From contig NZ_CP170197.1 of the NCBI RefSeq assembly GCF_047300855.1, positions 2,976,001 through 3,040,000 of the forward strand: 64,000 nt of DNA. The letters are read 5' to 3'. The position numbers were made by a program, and so were the translations under genes. The notes beneath the pieces are model-generated. The model made no database searches and had not been told where the DNA came from. It worked only from the letters and a program-made list of their open reading frames with translations. Positions 43,238 to 51,353 of the stretch are shown here, one piece after another. Each line of letters starts with the position of its first letter. Within the stretch, counting starts at the first letter, position 1. The DNA comes from Sulfuriferula sp047300855 (GTDB taxonomy: Bacteria > Pseudomonadota > Gammaproteobacteria > Burkholderiales > Sulfuriferulaceae).

Positions 43238-43285
43238 TTTCCTTGCACATCAATCAATTGCGATGGCATGATAGGCAGGCAGTAC
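43238..43285 (+). repeat. Promoter-like repeated element, copy B
   Basis: Contains TTGCACATCAATCAATTGCG followed by ATGGCATGAT and then CAGTAC. Matches copy A (40925-40971) at 31 of 35 core positions. It lies upstream of sodC. Confidence 0.65.
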
Positions 43286-43366
43286 TTTTTTAGTCAGTCT
43301 GCATCAGGACGCTTGCGGCTGTCCGATACCGTTAGCGTTTCCATCAACTGCCAATGGGAGAAAAAC

Positions 43367-43888
43367 ATGAAAAACGTATCGTTGATATTTGCCCTTGTTT
43401 CCAGTCTTGCCGCATTCGCTGCTTCAGCCGATATGATGGTTCCGATGCATGTGGTGAATGAGAAAGGCATCGGCGCTTCTGTGGGTCAGGTGACCCTCTC
43501 CGAATCAAAATACGGTCTGGTGTTTACGCCTGCGCTCAACGGCCTCGCGCCCGGTCTGCATGGTTTTCATGTGCATCAAAACGCCGATTGCCAGCCCAAG
43601 GAAAAGGATGGAAAGATGGTTGCCGCGCTTGCCGCAGGCGGCCATTACGATCCTGAAAAAACCGATCGCCATGGCACGCCCTGGGGCGATGGACATCTGG
43701 GCGACCTGCCGCCGCTGTTTGTGGATGCCAGCGGCAATGCCACCCAGCCGGTTCTGGCGCCACGGCTCAAAATGGCCGACATGAAGGGACGTTCCGTGAT
43801 GGTCCATATGGGCGGTGATAACCATGCCGATCATCCCGCGCCCCTGGGCGGCGGAGGCGCGCGCATGGCGTGCGGTGTGGTTCTGTAG
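43367..43888 (+). CDS. sodC: Periplasmic Cu/Zn superoxide dismutase
   Basis: Protein of 173 residues converting superoxide to H2O2 and O2 in the periplasm. Signal peptide about 1-21 (ends ASAD). Metal ligands are visible as H68 and H70 in GFHVHQ, H93 in GGHYDP, D113 in GDLPPL and a later HADHP. AATGGGAGAAAAAC precedes the ATG. Repeated element B lies upstream. Confidence 0.95.
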   Translation: MKNVSLIFALVSSLAAFAASADMMVPMHVVNEKGIGASVGQVTLSESKYGLVFTPALNGLAPGLHGFHVHQNADCQPKEKDGKMVAALAAGGHYDPEKTDRHGTPWGDGHLGDLPPLFVDASGNATQPVLAPRLKMADMKGRSVMVHMGGDNHADHPAPLGGGGARMACGVVL

Positions 43889-43956
43889 AACACCCATCAT
43901 TTCGACGGACAATCGCAAAGCGGCCTTTGCTTGTCCGTCTCCAAAACGGAGCTGCA

Positions 43957-44586
43957 ATGACAACAGAACAAGATGCCTGCCCCAATTGCGCTTCCCTGCG
44001 CCAGCAACTGTCTGAAAAGGACCAGGCGATCCAGGCTTTGCGCAACCAGATCGAAGAGCTGTCCCGGCATGATCCACTGACCGGCGTGCTCAACCGGCGC
44101 AGCCTGACCGAGATGCTGGATGCGGAATTGCAGCGCTCGCTTCGAACCGGGCATCCGTTCAGTTTCGCAATCATCGATATGGACCATTTCGGCGCAGCGA
44201 ACGATCAATACGGTCACCTTGCTGGAGATGCCATATTGAAAACAGTGGCCGATACAGCGATCAAGCTGCTCAGGACGGTAGACCGGTTTGGCCGTCTCGA
44301 CAGTGATCAGTTCGGCATCGTGTTACCGGCCACCTGGCTGGATCAGGGCCTGATTGCCATGGGTCGGCTGAGCAATGCTGTGGCCGGGTGCGATTGGGCC
44401 GGCATCGCTCCGGGTCAGGCGGTGACATTTTCCGCCGGGATTACCACCAATGCGCCCAGGGACACTTCCGAGCTGATCGTCAGGCGTGCCGAAAAGGCGC
44501 TCGCCGAGGCAAAACAGGAGGGCGGAAACCGCACCGTGCAGATCGAGGAAGCGCTGCCGGATTTTCCGCCTATGGATTTGGAGTAA
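43957..44586 (+). CDS. Degenerate GGDEF-domain protein
   Basis: Protein of 209 residues. An N-terminal coiled coil with CPNC (about 8-36) is followed by a GGDEF-fold domain (HDPLTGVLNRRSL, IIDMDHFGAANDQYGHLAGD). The active-site loop reads RLDSDQF at 113-119 in place of RxGGDEF, so both glycines and the catalytic Glu are changed. It is probably not a diguanylate cyclase and may act as a binding or regulatory domain. Convergent with cydB2. Confidence 0.85.
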   Translation: MTTEQDACPNCASLRQQLSEKDQAIQALRNQIEELSRHDPLTGVLNRRSLTEMLDAELQRSLRTGHPFSFAIIDMDHFGAANDQYGHLAGDAILKTVADTAIKLLRTVDRFGRLDSDQFGIVLPATWLDQGLIAMGRLSNAVAGCDWAGIAPGQAVTFSAGITTNAPRDTSELIVRRAEKALAEAKQEGGNRTVQIEEALPDFPPMDLE

Positions 44587-44643
44587 CGCGCAGCGCGACT
44601 GCGCCAGCCAGCGCCGGACCCGGCGCCTCCCACAACGACGCAC

Positions 44644-45675
44644 CTAGTACGTATGCGCGTGGTCCGGGTCTACCTTGCCGCGAAACACCACATACTGGTA
44701 GATGTTGTAGGTCATCATCACCGGGATCAGCATGCCGATGCCGACCAGCATGAACACCAGCGTGTTGTTCGGGGCAGCAGCCTCATCGATGGTGACGTAA
44801 CCGGGTATGAGATAGGGGAACCAGGTCGCTGCCAGGCCGATAAACGAGAACAGGAAGATCAGCGTGGTCCAAACGAAGGGCGCAACCTCGTAACGCTTTT
44901 TCAACGCACGCAGCAGCATGAGGAAGCTGGAAAACGCGGCCAGCGGCAACAGCGCAAAGTAATACACGTTGGGAACGCTGAACCAGCGCGTGTAAATCTG
45001 CGGATACTGCATCGGCGTCCATACCGTCACCACGGCTGCCGTCGCGATCATTGCCAGCGCCAGCAGGTGGCCGCGCTCGAAGCAGGCGTCCTGCATCCTG
45101 CCGCGCGATTTCATGATGAGGTAGGTGGAGCCGAGCATGGCGTATCCGGCCACCACGCCGAGGGCGACAAACACGCTGAACGGCGACAGCCAGTCCATCG
45201 CGCCGCCGACGAAATGGCCATCCACCACCGCCACGCCATTGAGCAGCCCGCCCAGCGCGAAGCCTTGCGCCGCTGCGGCGACCAGACTGCCGAGCCCGAA
45301 CGTGAAACTCCAGAGCGGCTTGTTGGTCGACAGTTCGTGGAATTCGAACGACACGCCGCGCAGCATGAAGCCCAGCAGCATGACGATGACCGGGATGTAC
45401 AGCCCGTGCAATACCGTGCCATATACCAGCGGAAACGCGCCGAACAGCGTGCCGCCGATCACCACCAGCCAGGTTTCGTTGGCGTCCCAGATGCTGCCCA
45501 GGCTGGACATCATGGCCGCGCGGCGCGGCTCGTCGCCGACGAACAGCGAGAGCACGCCGACACCGAGGTCGAAGCCGTCGAGCACTACGTAAATCACCAT
45601 GAACAGCCCGATGATGAGAAACCAGATGGTTGCCAGCAGATGGTGGGTAGAATCGAGTGCGACGGCTTCCATCAA
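44644..45675 (-). CDS. cydB: CydB/CioB, bd-type quinol oxidase subunit II (copy 2)
   Basis: Subunit II of 343 residues with VLDGFDLGVGVLSLF and WDANETWLVVIGG, clearly paralogous to copy 1 (34825-35841) but diverged. The ATG overlaps the cydA2 stop by 4 nt, tighter than in copy 1. No small third subunit gene is evident downstream. Confidence 0.93.
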   Translation of the reverse strand: MMEAVALDSTHHLLATIWFLIIGLFMVIYVVLDGFDLGVGVLSLFVGDEPRRAAMMSSLGSIWDANETWLVVIGGTLFGAFPLVYGTVLHGLYIPVIVMLLGFMLRGVSFEFHELSTNKPLWSFTFGLGSLVAAAAQGFALGGLLNGVAVVDGHFVGGAMDWLSPFSVFVALGVVAGYAMLGSTYLIMKSRGRMQDACFERGHLLALAMIATAAVVTVWTPMQYPQIYTRWFSVPNVYYFALLPLAAFSSFLMLLRALKKRYEVAPFVWTTLIFLFSFIGLAATWFPYLIPGYVTIDEAAAPNNTLVFMLVGIGMLIPVMMTYNIYQYVVFRGKVDPDHAHTY

Positions 45676-47090
45676 TGGCTTCCTTGTGCAACGGCAGGCT
45701 GAGTGTGAATACCGGTGTGACGCGCCGATTGATGGGGCGGGTCTTCAAACACCGGCCCTTTGCGCAGCACGCCGCGCATGAATACCAGTGCCGCAATGCC
45801 GATCACGCTGTAAAACACGACGTACGACAGCAGCGACCACTGCAGCACCGCGACCGGCACGTTACTGACGCCGTGCGCAGTGCGCATCATGCCGTACACA
45901 ATCCACGGCTGCCGCCCCACTTCACGCACCAGCCAGCCCGCCTCGATGGCGATGTACGCCGCCGGTATGGTCAGCAGCCAACCGCGCAGCAGCCACTTGT
46001 TACGGCTCACGCTGGCAGCCAGCATCTGCGCCTTGTGCCGCCACAGCATCCACAGCGTCACCACGGCCATGAATGCAATGAACACGCCGGCCACCAGCAT
46101 CACGCGGAAACTGTAAAACGGGATCAGCACCGGCGGCTGGTCAGCTGGTTTGAAATCGCTTAGTCCCTGCACCCGGCCGGTAAGCGAGTGCGTGACAATC
46201 AGGCTGGTCACGTCCGGCACGGCGATCTCCCAATCGTTTTTCTGCGCCGCCTGATTGGGCAGCACAGCAATCGCCCAGGGCGCGCCCGTGTCCGGTTTGT
46301 TGGTATGCCACAGCGCTTCGATGGCCGCCAGCTTGGCCGGTTGCGTCTGCGCCAGCGCGCCGCCGGCCGAGTCGCCAATCAGGATTTGCAGCGGCGCCAC
46401 CGCCGCCAGGGCAATCACCGCCCATTTGAACGACGGCAGGAAGAACTCGCGGTGGCGCTGCTTCAATAGATAATAAGCACTCACGCCCGCGACCACCACC
46501 AGCGAAAGCTCGATGCACGCCATGAACATGTGGCTAAAGCCGTGCGCCAGATCGGGATTGAAAACCGCGTCGAAGTAACTGGTAATGGCGAACTTGCCAT
46601 GCTGCATCGTCACCCCGGCGGGCGTCTGCATCCACGAATTGGCGACCATGATCCAGAATGCCGACAGCGTGCTGCCGAATGCGACCATGCCGGTGGCAAA
46701 CAGATGCATGCCCGGGCTGACGCGCTTCCAGCCGAACAGCATGATGCCGAGGAAACCCGCCTCGAGCATGAACGCCATGGCGGTTTCAAAACCCAGAATA
46801 TTGCCGAAAAAATCGCCGCTGGCGATGGAGAACGGCCCCCAATTGGTGCCGAAGGAAAACTCCATGGGCAGGCCGCTGATCACGCCGACGCCGAAGTTGA
46901 TCAGGAAAATTTTGGTCCAGAACCGTGCCTGCTGGTAATAGAACACTTTGCGCGTCTTGACCCAGGCGGCTTCCAGCGCGAACAGGATCAGCGCCAGACC
47001 GATGGTCAGCGGCGGCCATAGGATATGGAACAAGGCGATGAAGCCGAATTGCGCGCGCGAGAGGAACTCGGGGTTGTGTAGCAGATCCAT
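45672..47090 (-). CDS. cydA: CydA/CioA, bd-type quinol oxidase subunit I (copy 2)
   Basis: Subunit I of 472 residues with SRAQFGFIALFHILWPPLTIG, GVISGLPMEFSFGTNW and GRQPWIVYGMMRTAHG. It has the short Q-loop and GRQPW typical of CioA. The ATG at 47090 has GAGGATTTCCCC in front; a longer TTG start at 47132 is less likely. With copy 1 and cyoABCD it makes three quinol oxidases within 17 kb. Confidence 0.93.
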   Translation of the reverse strand: MDLLHNPEFLSRAQFGFIALFHILWPPLTIGLALILFALEAAWVKTRKVFYYQQARFWTKIFLINFGVGVISGLPMEFSFGTNWGPFSIASGDFFGNILGFETAMAFMLEAGFLGIMLFGWKRVSPGMHLFATGMVAFGSTLSAFWIMVANSWMQTPAGVTMQHGKFAITSYFDAVFNPDLAHGFSHMFMACIELSLVVVAGVSAYYLLKQRHREFFLPSFKWAVIALAAVAPLQILIGDSAGGALAQTQPAKLAAIEALWHTNKPDTGAPWAIAVLPNQAAQKNDWEIAVPDVTSLIVTHSLTGRVQGLSDFKPADQPPVLIPFYSFRVMLVAGVFIAFMAVVTLWMLWRHKAQMLAASVSRNKWLLRGWLLTIPAAYIAIEAGWLVREVGRQPWIVYGMMRTAHGVSNVPVAVLQWSLLSYVVFYSVIGIAALVFMRGVLRKGPVFEDPPHQSARHTGIHTQPAVAQGSH

Positions 47091-47255
47091 GGGGAAATCC
47101 TCAACCAGCAATAGCAGTGTCGTAAGACCCAAAATATCAGTTTATAAGCAATTACTGATTTATTAGGCTACTGTTAAGGCATATCTGCTGCTGATTTGTT
47201 CCCGGTGCGCGGAATTTATTAAGCCAATATCTCTATTTCATGCCCTGTGGGGCTT

Positions 47256-48305
47256 TTAATCCACACTGCCTGCGAATGTCCATCCCACATTTTCTCCCGC
47301 CCGCAACGGCACCAGGCTGTATTCGCCCAACGCCTTGATGGCCGGCACCGCCCAGGTTTCACGCTTTAGCGTAACGCGCGAACTATTGCGCGGCAGGCCA
47401 TAGAAATCCGCGCCGAACTGGCTGGAGAAGCCTTCGAGTTTGTCCAGCTTGCCCACCACGTCGAAAGCTTCGGCATACAGTTCCAGCGCGGCATGCGCCG
47501 TATAGATACCGGCGCAGCCGCAGGCGGATTCCTTGGCGCCCACCGGGTGCGGGGCGCTATCGGTGCCGAGGAAAAATTTCGGGCTGCTACTGGTGGCGGC
47601 GGCGATCAGGGCCTGGCGATGCTGTTCGCGCTTCAATATGGGCAGGCAGAAGTAATGCGGCCGGACGCCGCCCTGGAACATGGCGTTACGGTTGTACAGC
47701 AGGTGGTGCGCAGTGATTGTGGCGGCCACGTTGGCGGGTGCGGCGTTTACAAACTCCACGCCTTGTTGTGTGGTGAGATGCTCCAGCACGATGCGCAGGG
47801 CGGGAAATTTTTGCGTCAGCGGGATCAGATGGCGTTCGATGAATACCGCCTCGCGGTCGAACACGTCGACGCTGGCATCGGTGACCTCACCGTGCAGCAG
47901 CAGCGGTACACCGAGGCGCTCCATCTCGGCGAATACCGCGTCGCAGCGGGACAGATCGGTCACGCCCATGTCCGAATTGGTGGTGGCACCCGCCGGGTAA
48001 TATTTCACCGCGTGGACGAAGCCGCTGTCCTGGGCGCGGGCAATCTCGCCGGGATCAGTGTTGTCGGTGAGATAGAGCGTCATCAGCGGCTGGAAATCCG
48101 ACCCGGCAGGCAGGGCCGCCAGGATGCGCTCACGGTAGGCGCGCGCCTCTTCCACGGTACGCACCGGCGGCTTGAGATTGGGCATGACGATGGCTCTGGC
48201 AAAGCGCTTTGCAGTGTCGGGCAATACCGATTGCATGGCGGCGCCGTCGCGCAGATGCAGGTGCCAGTCGTCGGGGCGGGTGAGGATAAGTGTGTCCATG
48301 TGCAT
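47256..48305 (-). CDS. pyrC: PyrC, dihydroorotase
   Basis: Zinc amidohydrolase of pyrimidine synthesis, 349 residues. It has the metal-binding DWHLHLRDG (H15, H17), the carboxylated-lysine segment VHAVKYYPAGATTNS and later catalytic-type residues in FLGTDSAPH. The class matches E. coli PyrC. ATG at 48305 or 48299; AGGA lies just upstream. Lone gene between cydA2 and rsmI. Confidence 0.95.
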   Translation of the reverse strand: MHMDTLILTRPDDWHLHLRDGAAMQSVLPDTAKRFARAIVMPNLKPPVRTVEEARAYRERILAALPAGSDFQPLMTLYLTDNTDPGEIARAQDSGFVHAVKYYPAGATTNSDMGVTDLSRCDAVFAEMERLGVPLLLHGEVTDASVDVFDREAVFIERHLIPLTQKFPALRIVLEHLTTQQGVEFVNAAPANVAATITAHHLLYNRNAMFQGGVRPHYFCLPILKREQHRQALIAAATSSSPKFFLGTDSAPHPVGAKESACGCAGIYTAHAALELYAEAFDVVGKLDKLEGFSSQFGADFYGLPRNSSRVTLKRETWAVPAIKALGEYSLVPLRAGENVGWTFAGSVD

Positions 48306-48372
48306 TCATTCCTGTAGAAAACATATTAGCCGCAGCGGCTACCGAGGAAACCATTCCGCCGTGGCCCGGGTT

Positions 48373-49242
48373 TCAGGTTTTTTCTTCGTGGCCTGCCGCG
48401 GCATCGCGCATTTGCAAAGCCAGTTCGTAAGCGGCATTTTTCTTCTGGCCGGTGAGTCTGGCAGCCAGTTGCGCCGCCTGTTTCACCGGCAATTCTTCCA
48501 GCAGCACGGCCAGCGTGTCGCGCAGGCGCAGTGTGTCTTCATCCGCATCGGCCACGGGTGCGCCTTCCACGATCAGCACGAATTCGCCTTTTTGGCGGTT
48601 GGGGTCGGCTGCCAGCCAGGCCTGCGCTTCGCCCAGCGGCAAGCTGTGAATGGATTCGAACAGCTTGGTCAGTTCGCGCGCCAGGGTCACGCGCCGCGTG
48701 CCGCCCAGGGTTTCGGCCAGATCCGCCACGCAGTCGAGAATGCGATGCGGTGCTTCGTAGAACACCAGCACATACGGCAGGCGGGCGAGTGCAGCCAGGG
48801 CATTGCGTCGTGCCGAGGATTTGGCCGGCAGAAAACCGTAAAACAGCCAGTGCGGCGCAACCACCCCGGCTGCCGATAGCGCACAGATCACCGCACTCGC
48901 GCCCGGCACCGGCACTACGGTAATTCCCGCCGCGTGCGCCGCCGCCACCAGCAATGTACCGGGGTCGCTGATCGCCGGGGTGCCTGCATCCGTCACCAGC
49001 GCCACGTTCTTGCCGGCCTGCATGTCCGTTACCAGACGCGCGCTGATCTGCTGCTCATTGTGTTCATGCAGCGCGACAAAACGCGCCTGAATCCCCAGCC
49101 GGGTAAGCAACTGGCCGCTGTGGCGGGTATCTTCTGCCGCAACCAGGTCAACCGACCGCAGCACTTCCAGCGCACGCTGGGTAATGTCACCCAGATTACC
49201 GATGGGCGTTGCCACCACATATAATGTCCCGCATGTATGCAT
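48373..49242 (-). CDS. rsmI: RsmI, 16S rRNA (cytidine-1402-2'-O)-methyltransferase
   Basis: SAM-dependent methyltransferase of 289 residues acting on the same base as RsmH. It contains LYVVATPIGNLGDIT, AAEDTRHSGQLL and VTDAGTPAISDPG, the tetrapyrrole-methylase-fold signatures of RsmI. It is divergent from yraN, and the region resembles the E. coli rsmI-lpoA-yraN-diaA-dolP neighbourhood with lpoA absent. Confidence 0.96.
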   Translation of the reverse strand: MHTCGTLYVVATPIGNLGDITQRALEVLRSVDLVAAEDTRHSGQLLTRLGIQARFVALHEHNEQQISARLVTDMQAGKNVALVTDAGTPAISDPGTLLVAAAHAAGITVVPVPGASAVICALSAAGVVAPHWLFYGFLPAKSSARRNALAALARLPYVLVFYEAPHRILDCVADLAETLGGTRRVTLARELTKLFESIHSLPLGEAQAWLAADPNRQKGEFVLIVEGAPVADADEDTLRLRDTLAVLLEELPVKQAAQLAARLTGQKKNAAYELALQMRDAAAGHEEKT

Positions 49243-49303
49243 GTTTACCGCCGCTGACCAATCCCGCTATTGTCGCCGCCACAGCCTGCCGGAGCAAATC
49301 CTG

Positions 49304-49639
49304 ATGGCGGCCAGCGGGCCGCAGGCCGAACAGGCGGCGGCTGCGTATCTGATCCGGCACGGGCTGGTGCTGGTGGAAAAAAACTATCGCTGCCGCTTTG
49401 GCGAAATCGATCTGATCATGCGCGCCGGTGCCACACTGGTCTTCGTGGAAGTACGCAGCCGCCGCTCGCGCGCTTTCGGCGGCGCGGCCGCCAGTATCGA
49501 TGTGACCAAGCAGCGCAAACTCATCGCCGCCGCGCAACACTATCTGGGTCAACTCGGAAAACCCCCGCCATGCCGGTTTGATGCGCTGCTGTTTGAAGGC
49601 GAAGAGATCGAGTGGATACCCGACGCCTTCGGTGCATAG
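49304..49639 (+). CDS. yraN: YraN/UPF0102 endonuclease-fold protein
   Basis: Protein of 111 residues from ATG 49304, which has CCGGAG upstream. The frame is open further to 49241, overlapping the divergent rsmI start. It contains GEIDLIMRAGATLVFVEVRSRR, a restriction-endonuclease-like D...E-x-R core. Function is uncertain; a role in Holliday-junction or chromosome processing has been proposed for the family. Confidence 0.9.
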   Translation: MAASGPQAEQAAAAYLIRHGLVLVEKNYRCRFGEIDLIMRAGATLVFVEVRSRRSRAFGGAAASIDVTKQRKLIAAAQHYLGQLGKPPPCRFDALLFEGEEIEWIPDAFGA

Positions 49640-49666
49640 TGCATGGCGTGTGTCATAATTTGACCT

Positions 49667-50257
49667 ATGGACCTAATCGCACGTATATCTGAACACTTTG
49701 GCGACAGCGCTCGCCTGAAAATGGACGCCATGGACACGCTCGCCGTGCCCATCGCCCTGGCCGTGGAACACATGAGCGAATGCCTGCTCGCGGACGGCAA
49801 AATCCTGTCCTGCGGGAATGGCGGTTCCGCAGCCGACGCACAGCATTTTTCCTCCGAGCTGGTCAATCGCTTCGAAATCGAGCGTCCCGGTCTGGCCGCG
49901 ATTGCGCTGTCCACCGACACATCGATCCTGACCTCGATCGCCAACGACTACGATTTCAGCCAGGTTTTTTCCAAACAGGTCGCCGCACTTGGCCACGCGG
50001 GCGACATATTGCTGGCGATTTCCACCAGCGGCAATTCGCGCAATGTGATCGAGGCGATTCGCGCTGCCCACGCTCGCGACATGCGTGTCGTGGCGCTTAC
50101 CGGCAACGGCGGCGGGCAGATCGACGAACTTCTGCGCGACGATGACGTCCACATCTGCGTACCTGCGACTTCCACGGCACGAATTCAGGAAGTCCATCTG
50201 CTCACCATCCACTGCCTGTGCGATGGAATTGATTGTTTAATTTTAGGAGTCGAATAA
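49667..50257 (+). CDS. diaA: DiaA/GmhA-type SIS-domain protein
   Basis: SIS-domain protein of 196 residues with CGNGGSAADAQHF and AISTSGNSRNVI sugar-phosphate-binding loops. NRFEIERPGLAAIAL, ALGHAGDILLAIST and LTIHCLCDGID match E. coli DiaA, the DnaA-binding replication initiation factor, better than GmhA. The yraN-diaA-dolP order is also as in E. coli. A phosphoheptose isomerase role stays possible because hldC is near. It overlaps dolP as TAATG. Confidence 0.85.
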   Translation: MDLIARISEHFGDSARLKMDAMDTLAVPIALAVEHMSECLLADGKILSCGNGGSAADAQHFSSELVNRFEIERPGLAAIALSTDTSILTSIANDYDFSQVFSKQVAALGHAGDILLAISTSGNSRNVIEAIRAAHARDMRVVALTGNGGGQIDELLRDDDVHICVPATSTARIQEVHLLTIHCLCDGIDCLILGVE

Positions 50258-50826
50258 TGCGTACTACATTGATTGTTGCCGCACTGGGTTTGGCACTATT
50301 GCAATTGCAGGGTTGCGTGCCGCTGGTCGCAACCGGCATCGGGGCAGGCGCGTTGATGGCGGCAGACCGCCGCAGCTCCGCCGCCTACATCGAAGACCAG
50401 GAAATCGAATTGCGTGCGGGCAACCGCATCGGCGAGGCCTATCCAAAAGACACGCATGTCAATGTCACCAGCTTTAATCACGACGTGCTGCTTACCGGCG
50501 AAGTGCCGACTGCCGAGGCTCAGCAAAAAATCACCGACATCGTTCAGGGCGTGGGCAATGTACGCAAGGTATACAACCAGACCGTGGTGGGTCCGGTGTC
50601 CCTGCTCTCCTCGCGCAGCAACGACGCCTACATCACGACCAAGGTCAAAGCACGCTTTCTCGACGCCAAACGTTTCCAGGTCAACTACGTCAAAGTGGTC
50701 ACTGAAAACGGCGTGGTGTATTTGATGGGCCTGGTCACTCAACAGGAAGCAGATGACGCCGCGCAGCTCGCCAGCACCACCAGCGGGGTGAAAAAAGTGG
50801 TCAAATTATTCCAGATCGTTCAGTAA
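50257..50826 (+). CDS. dolP: DolP (YraP), dual-BON-domain outer-membrane lipoprotein
   Basis: Lipoprotein of 189 residues with lipobox LQGC (Cys20) and two BON domains (about 46-115 and 124-189), the architecture of DolP. DolP maintains outer-membrane integrity. The ATG overlaps the diaA stop. TTAGGAGTCGAATA supplies the ribosome-binding site. Confidence 0.93.
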   Translation: MRTTLIVAALGLALLQLQGCVPLVATGIGAGALMAADRRSSAAYIEDQEIELRAGNRIGEAYPKDTHVNVTSFNHDVLLTGEVPTAEAQQKITDIVQGVGNVRKVYNQTVVGPVSLLSSRSNDAYITTKVKARFLDAKRFQVNYVKVVTENGVVYLMGLVTQQEADDAAQLASTTSGVKKVVKLFQIVQ

Positions 50827-50855
50827 GCCGGGTTATTCATGAACGAGCCCTGTCG

Positions 50856-51353
50856 TTGAAATCCACCTACCCGCAGCCTGATTTCGAGGCCAAAATTGCC
50901 ACGCCGCAAACGCTGTCCGCACTGCTCGCGCGTCTGCCGCGCCCGCTGGTGTTCACCAACGGCTGCTTCGATATCCTGCACCGCGGACACGTCACCTATC
51001 TGGCGCAGGCGCGTGCGCTGGGTGCGGCGCTGATCGTCGGAGTCAACTCGGATGACTCGGTGCGACGCCAGAACAAGGGGGCGGATCGCCCCATCAATTG
51101 TCTGGAGGACCGCATGGCGGTACTGGCCGCTCTCGGCTCGGTCGACGGCGTGACCGGCTTCGACGACGATACCCCGCTGGCGCTCATCCAATTGATTCAT
51201 CCCGACGTGCTGGTCAAAGGCGGCGACTGGCCAGTGGAGGCCATGGTCGGCGGCCGCGAAGTCCTCGGCTGGGGCGGGCAGGTACATTCCATTCCATTCC
51301 TGCACACCACTTCCACGACCGCGACCTTGACACGCATCCGGGGGCTTGCTTGA
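50856..51353 (+). CDS. hldC: HldC (RfaE2), heptose-1-phosphate adenylyltransferase
   Basis: Nucleotidyltransferase of 165 residues making ADP-heptose for lipopolysaccharide inner core. It has the VFTNGCFDILHRGHVTYL signature at about 31-48 and HTTSTT near the end. It corresponds to the C-terminal half of HldE, so the kinase half must be a separate gene. The start is TTG at 50856; an upstream ATG closes after six codons. Its stop overlaps the ubiD TTG start. Confidence 0.93.
   Translation: MKSTYPQPDFEAKIATPQTLSALLARLPRPLVFTNGCFDILHRGHVTYLAQARALGAALIVGVNSDDSVRRQNKGADRPINCLEDRMAVLAALGSVDGVTGFDDDTPLALIQLIHPDVLVKGGDWPVEAMVGGREVLGWGGQVHSIPFLHTTSTTATLTRIRGLA

Noticed and set aside
40950..43285. TGGCATGAT in elements A and B as sigma-54 promoters
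   Set aside because: GC is not found 10 bp after the GG (GT in copy A, AG in copy B), and copy B has no GGGG/CCCC palindrome upstream.
44590..44640. GCGCCGG/CCGGCGC hairpin as a rho-independent terminator between the GGDEF gene and cydB2
   Set aside because: No T-tract on either strand; it could still slow polymerase but cannot be called a terminator.
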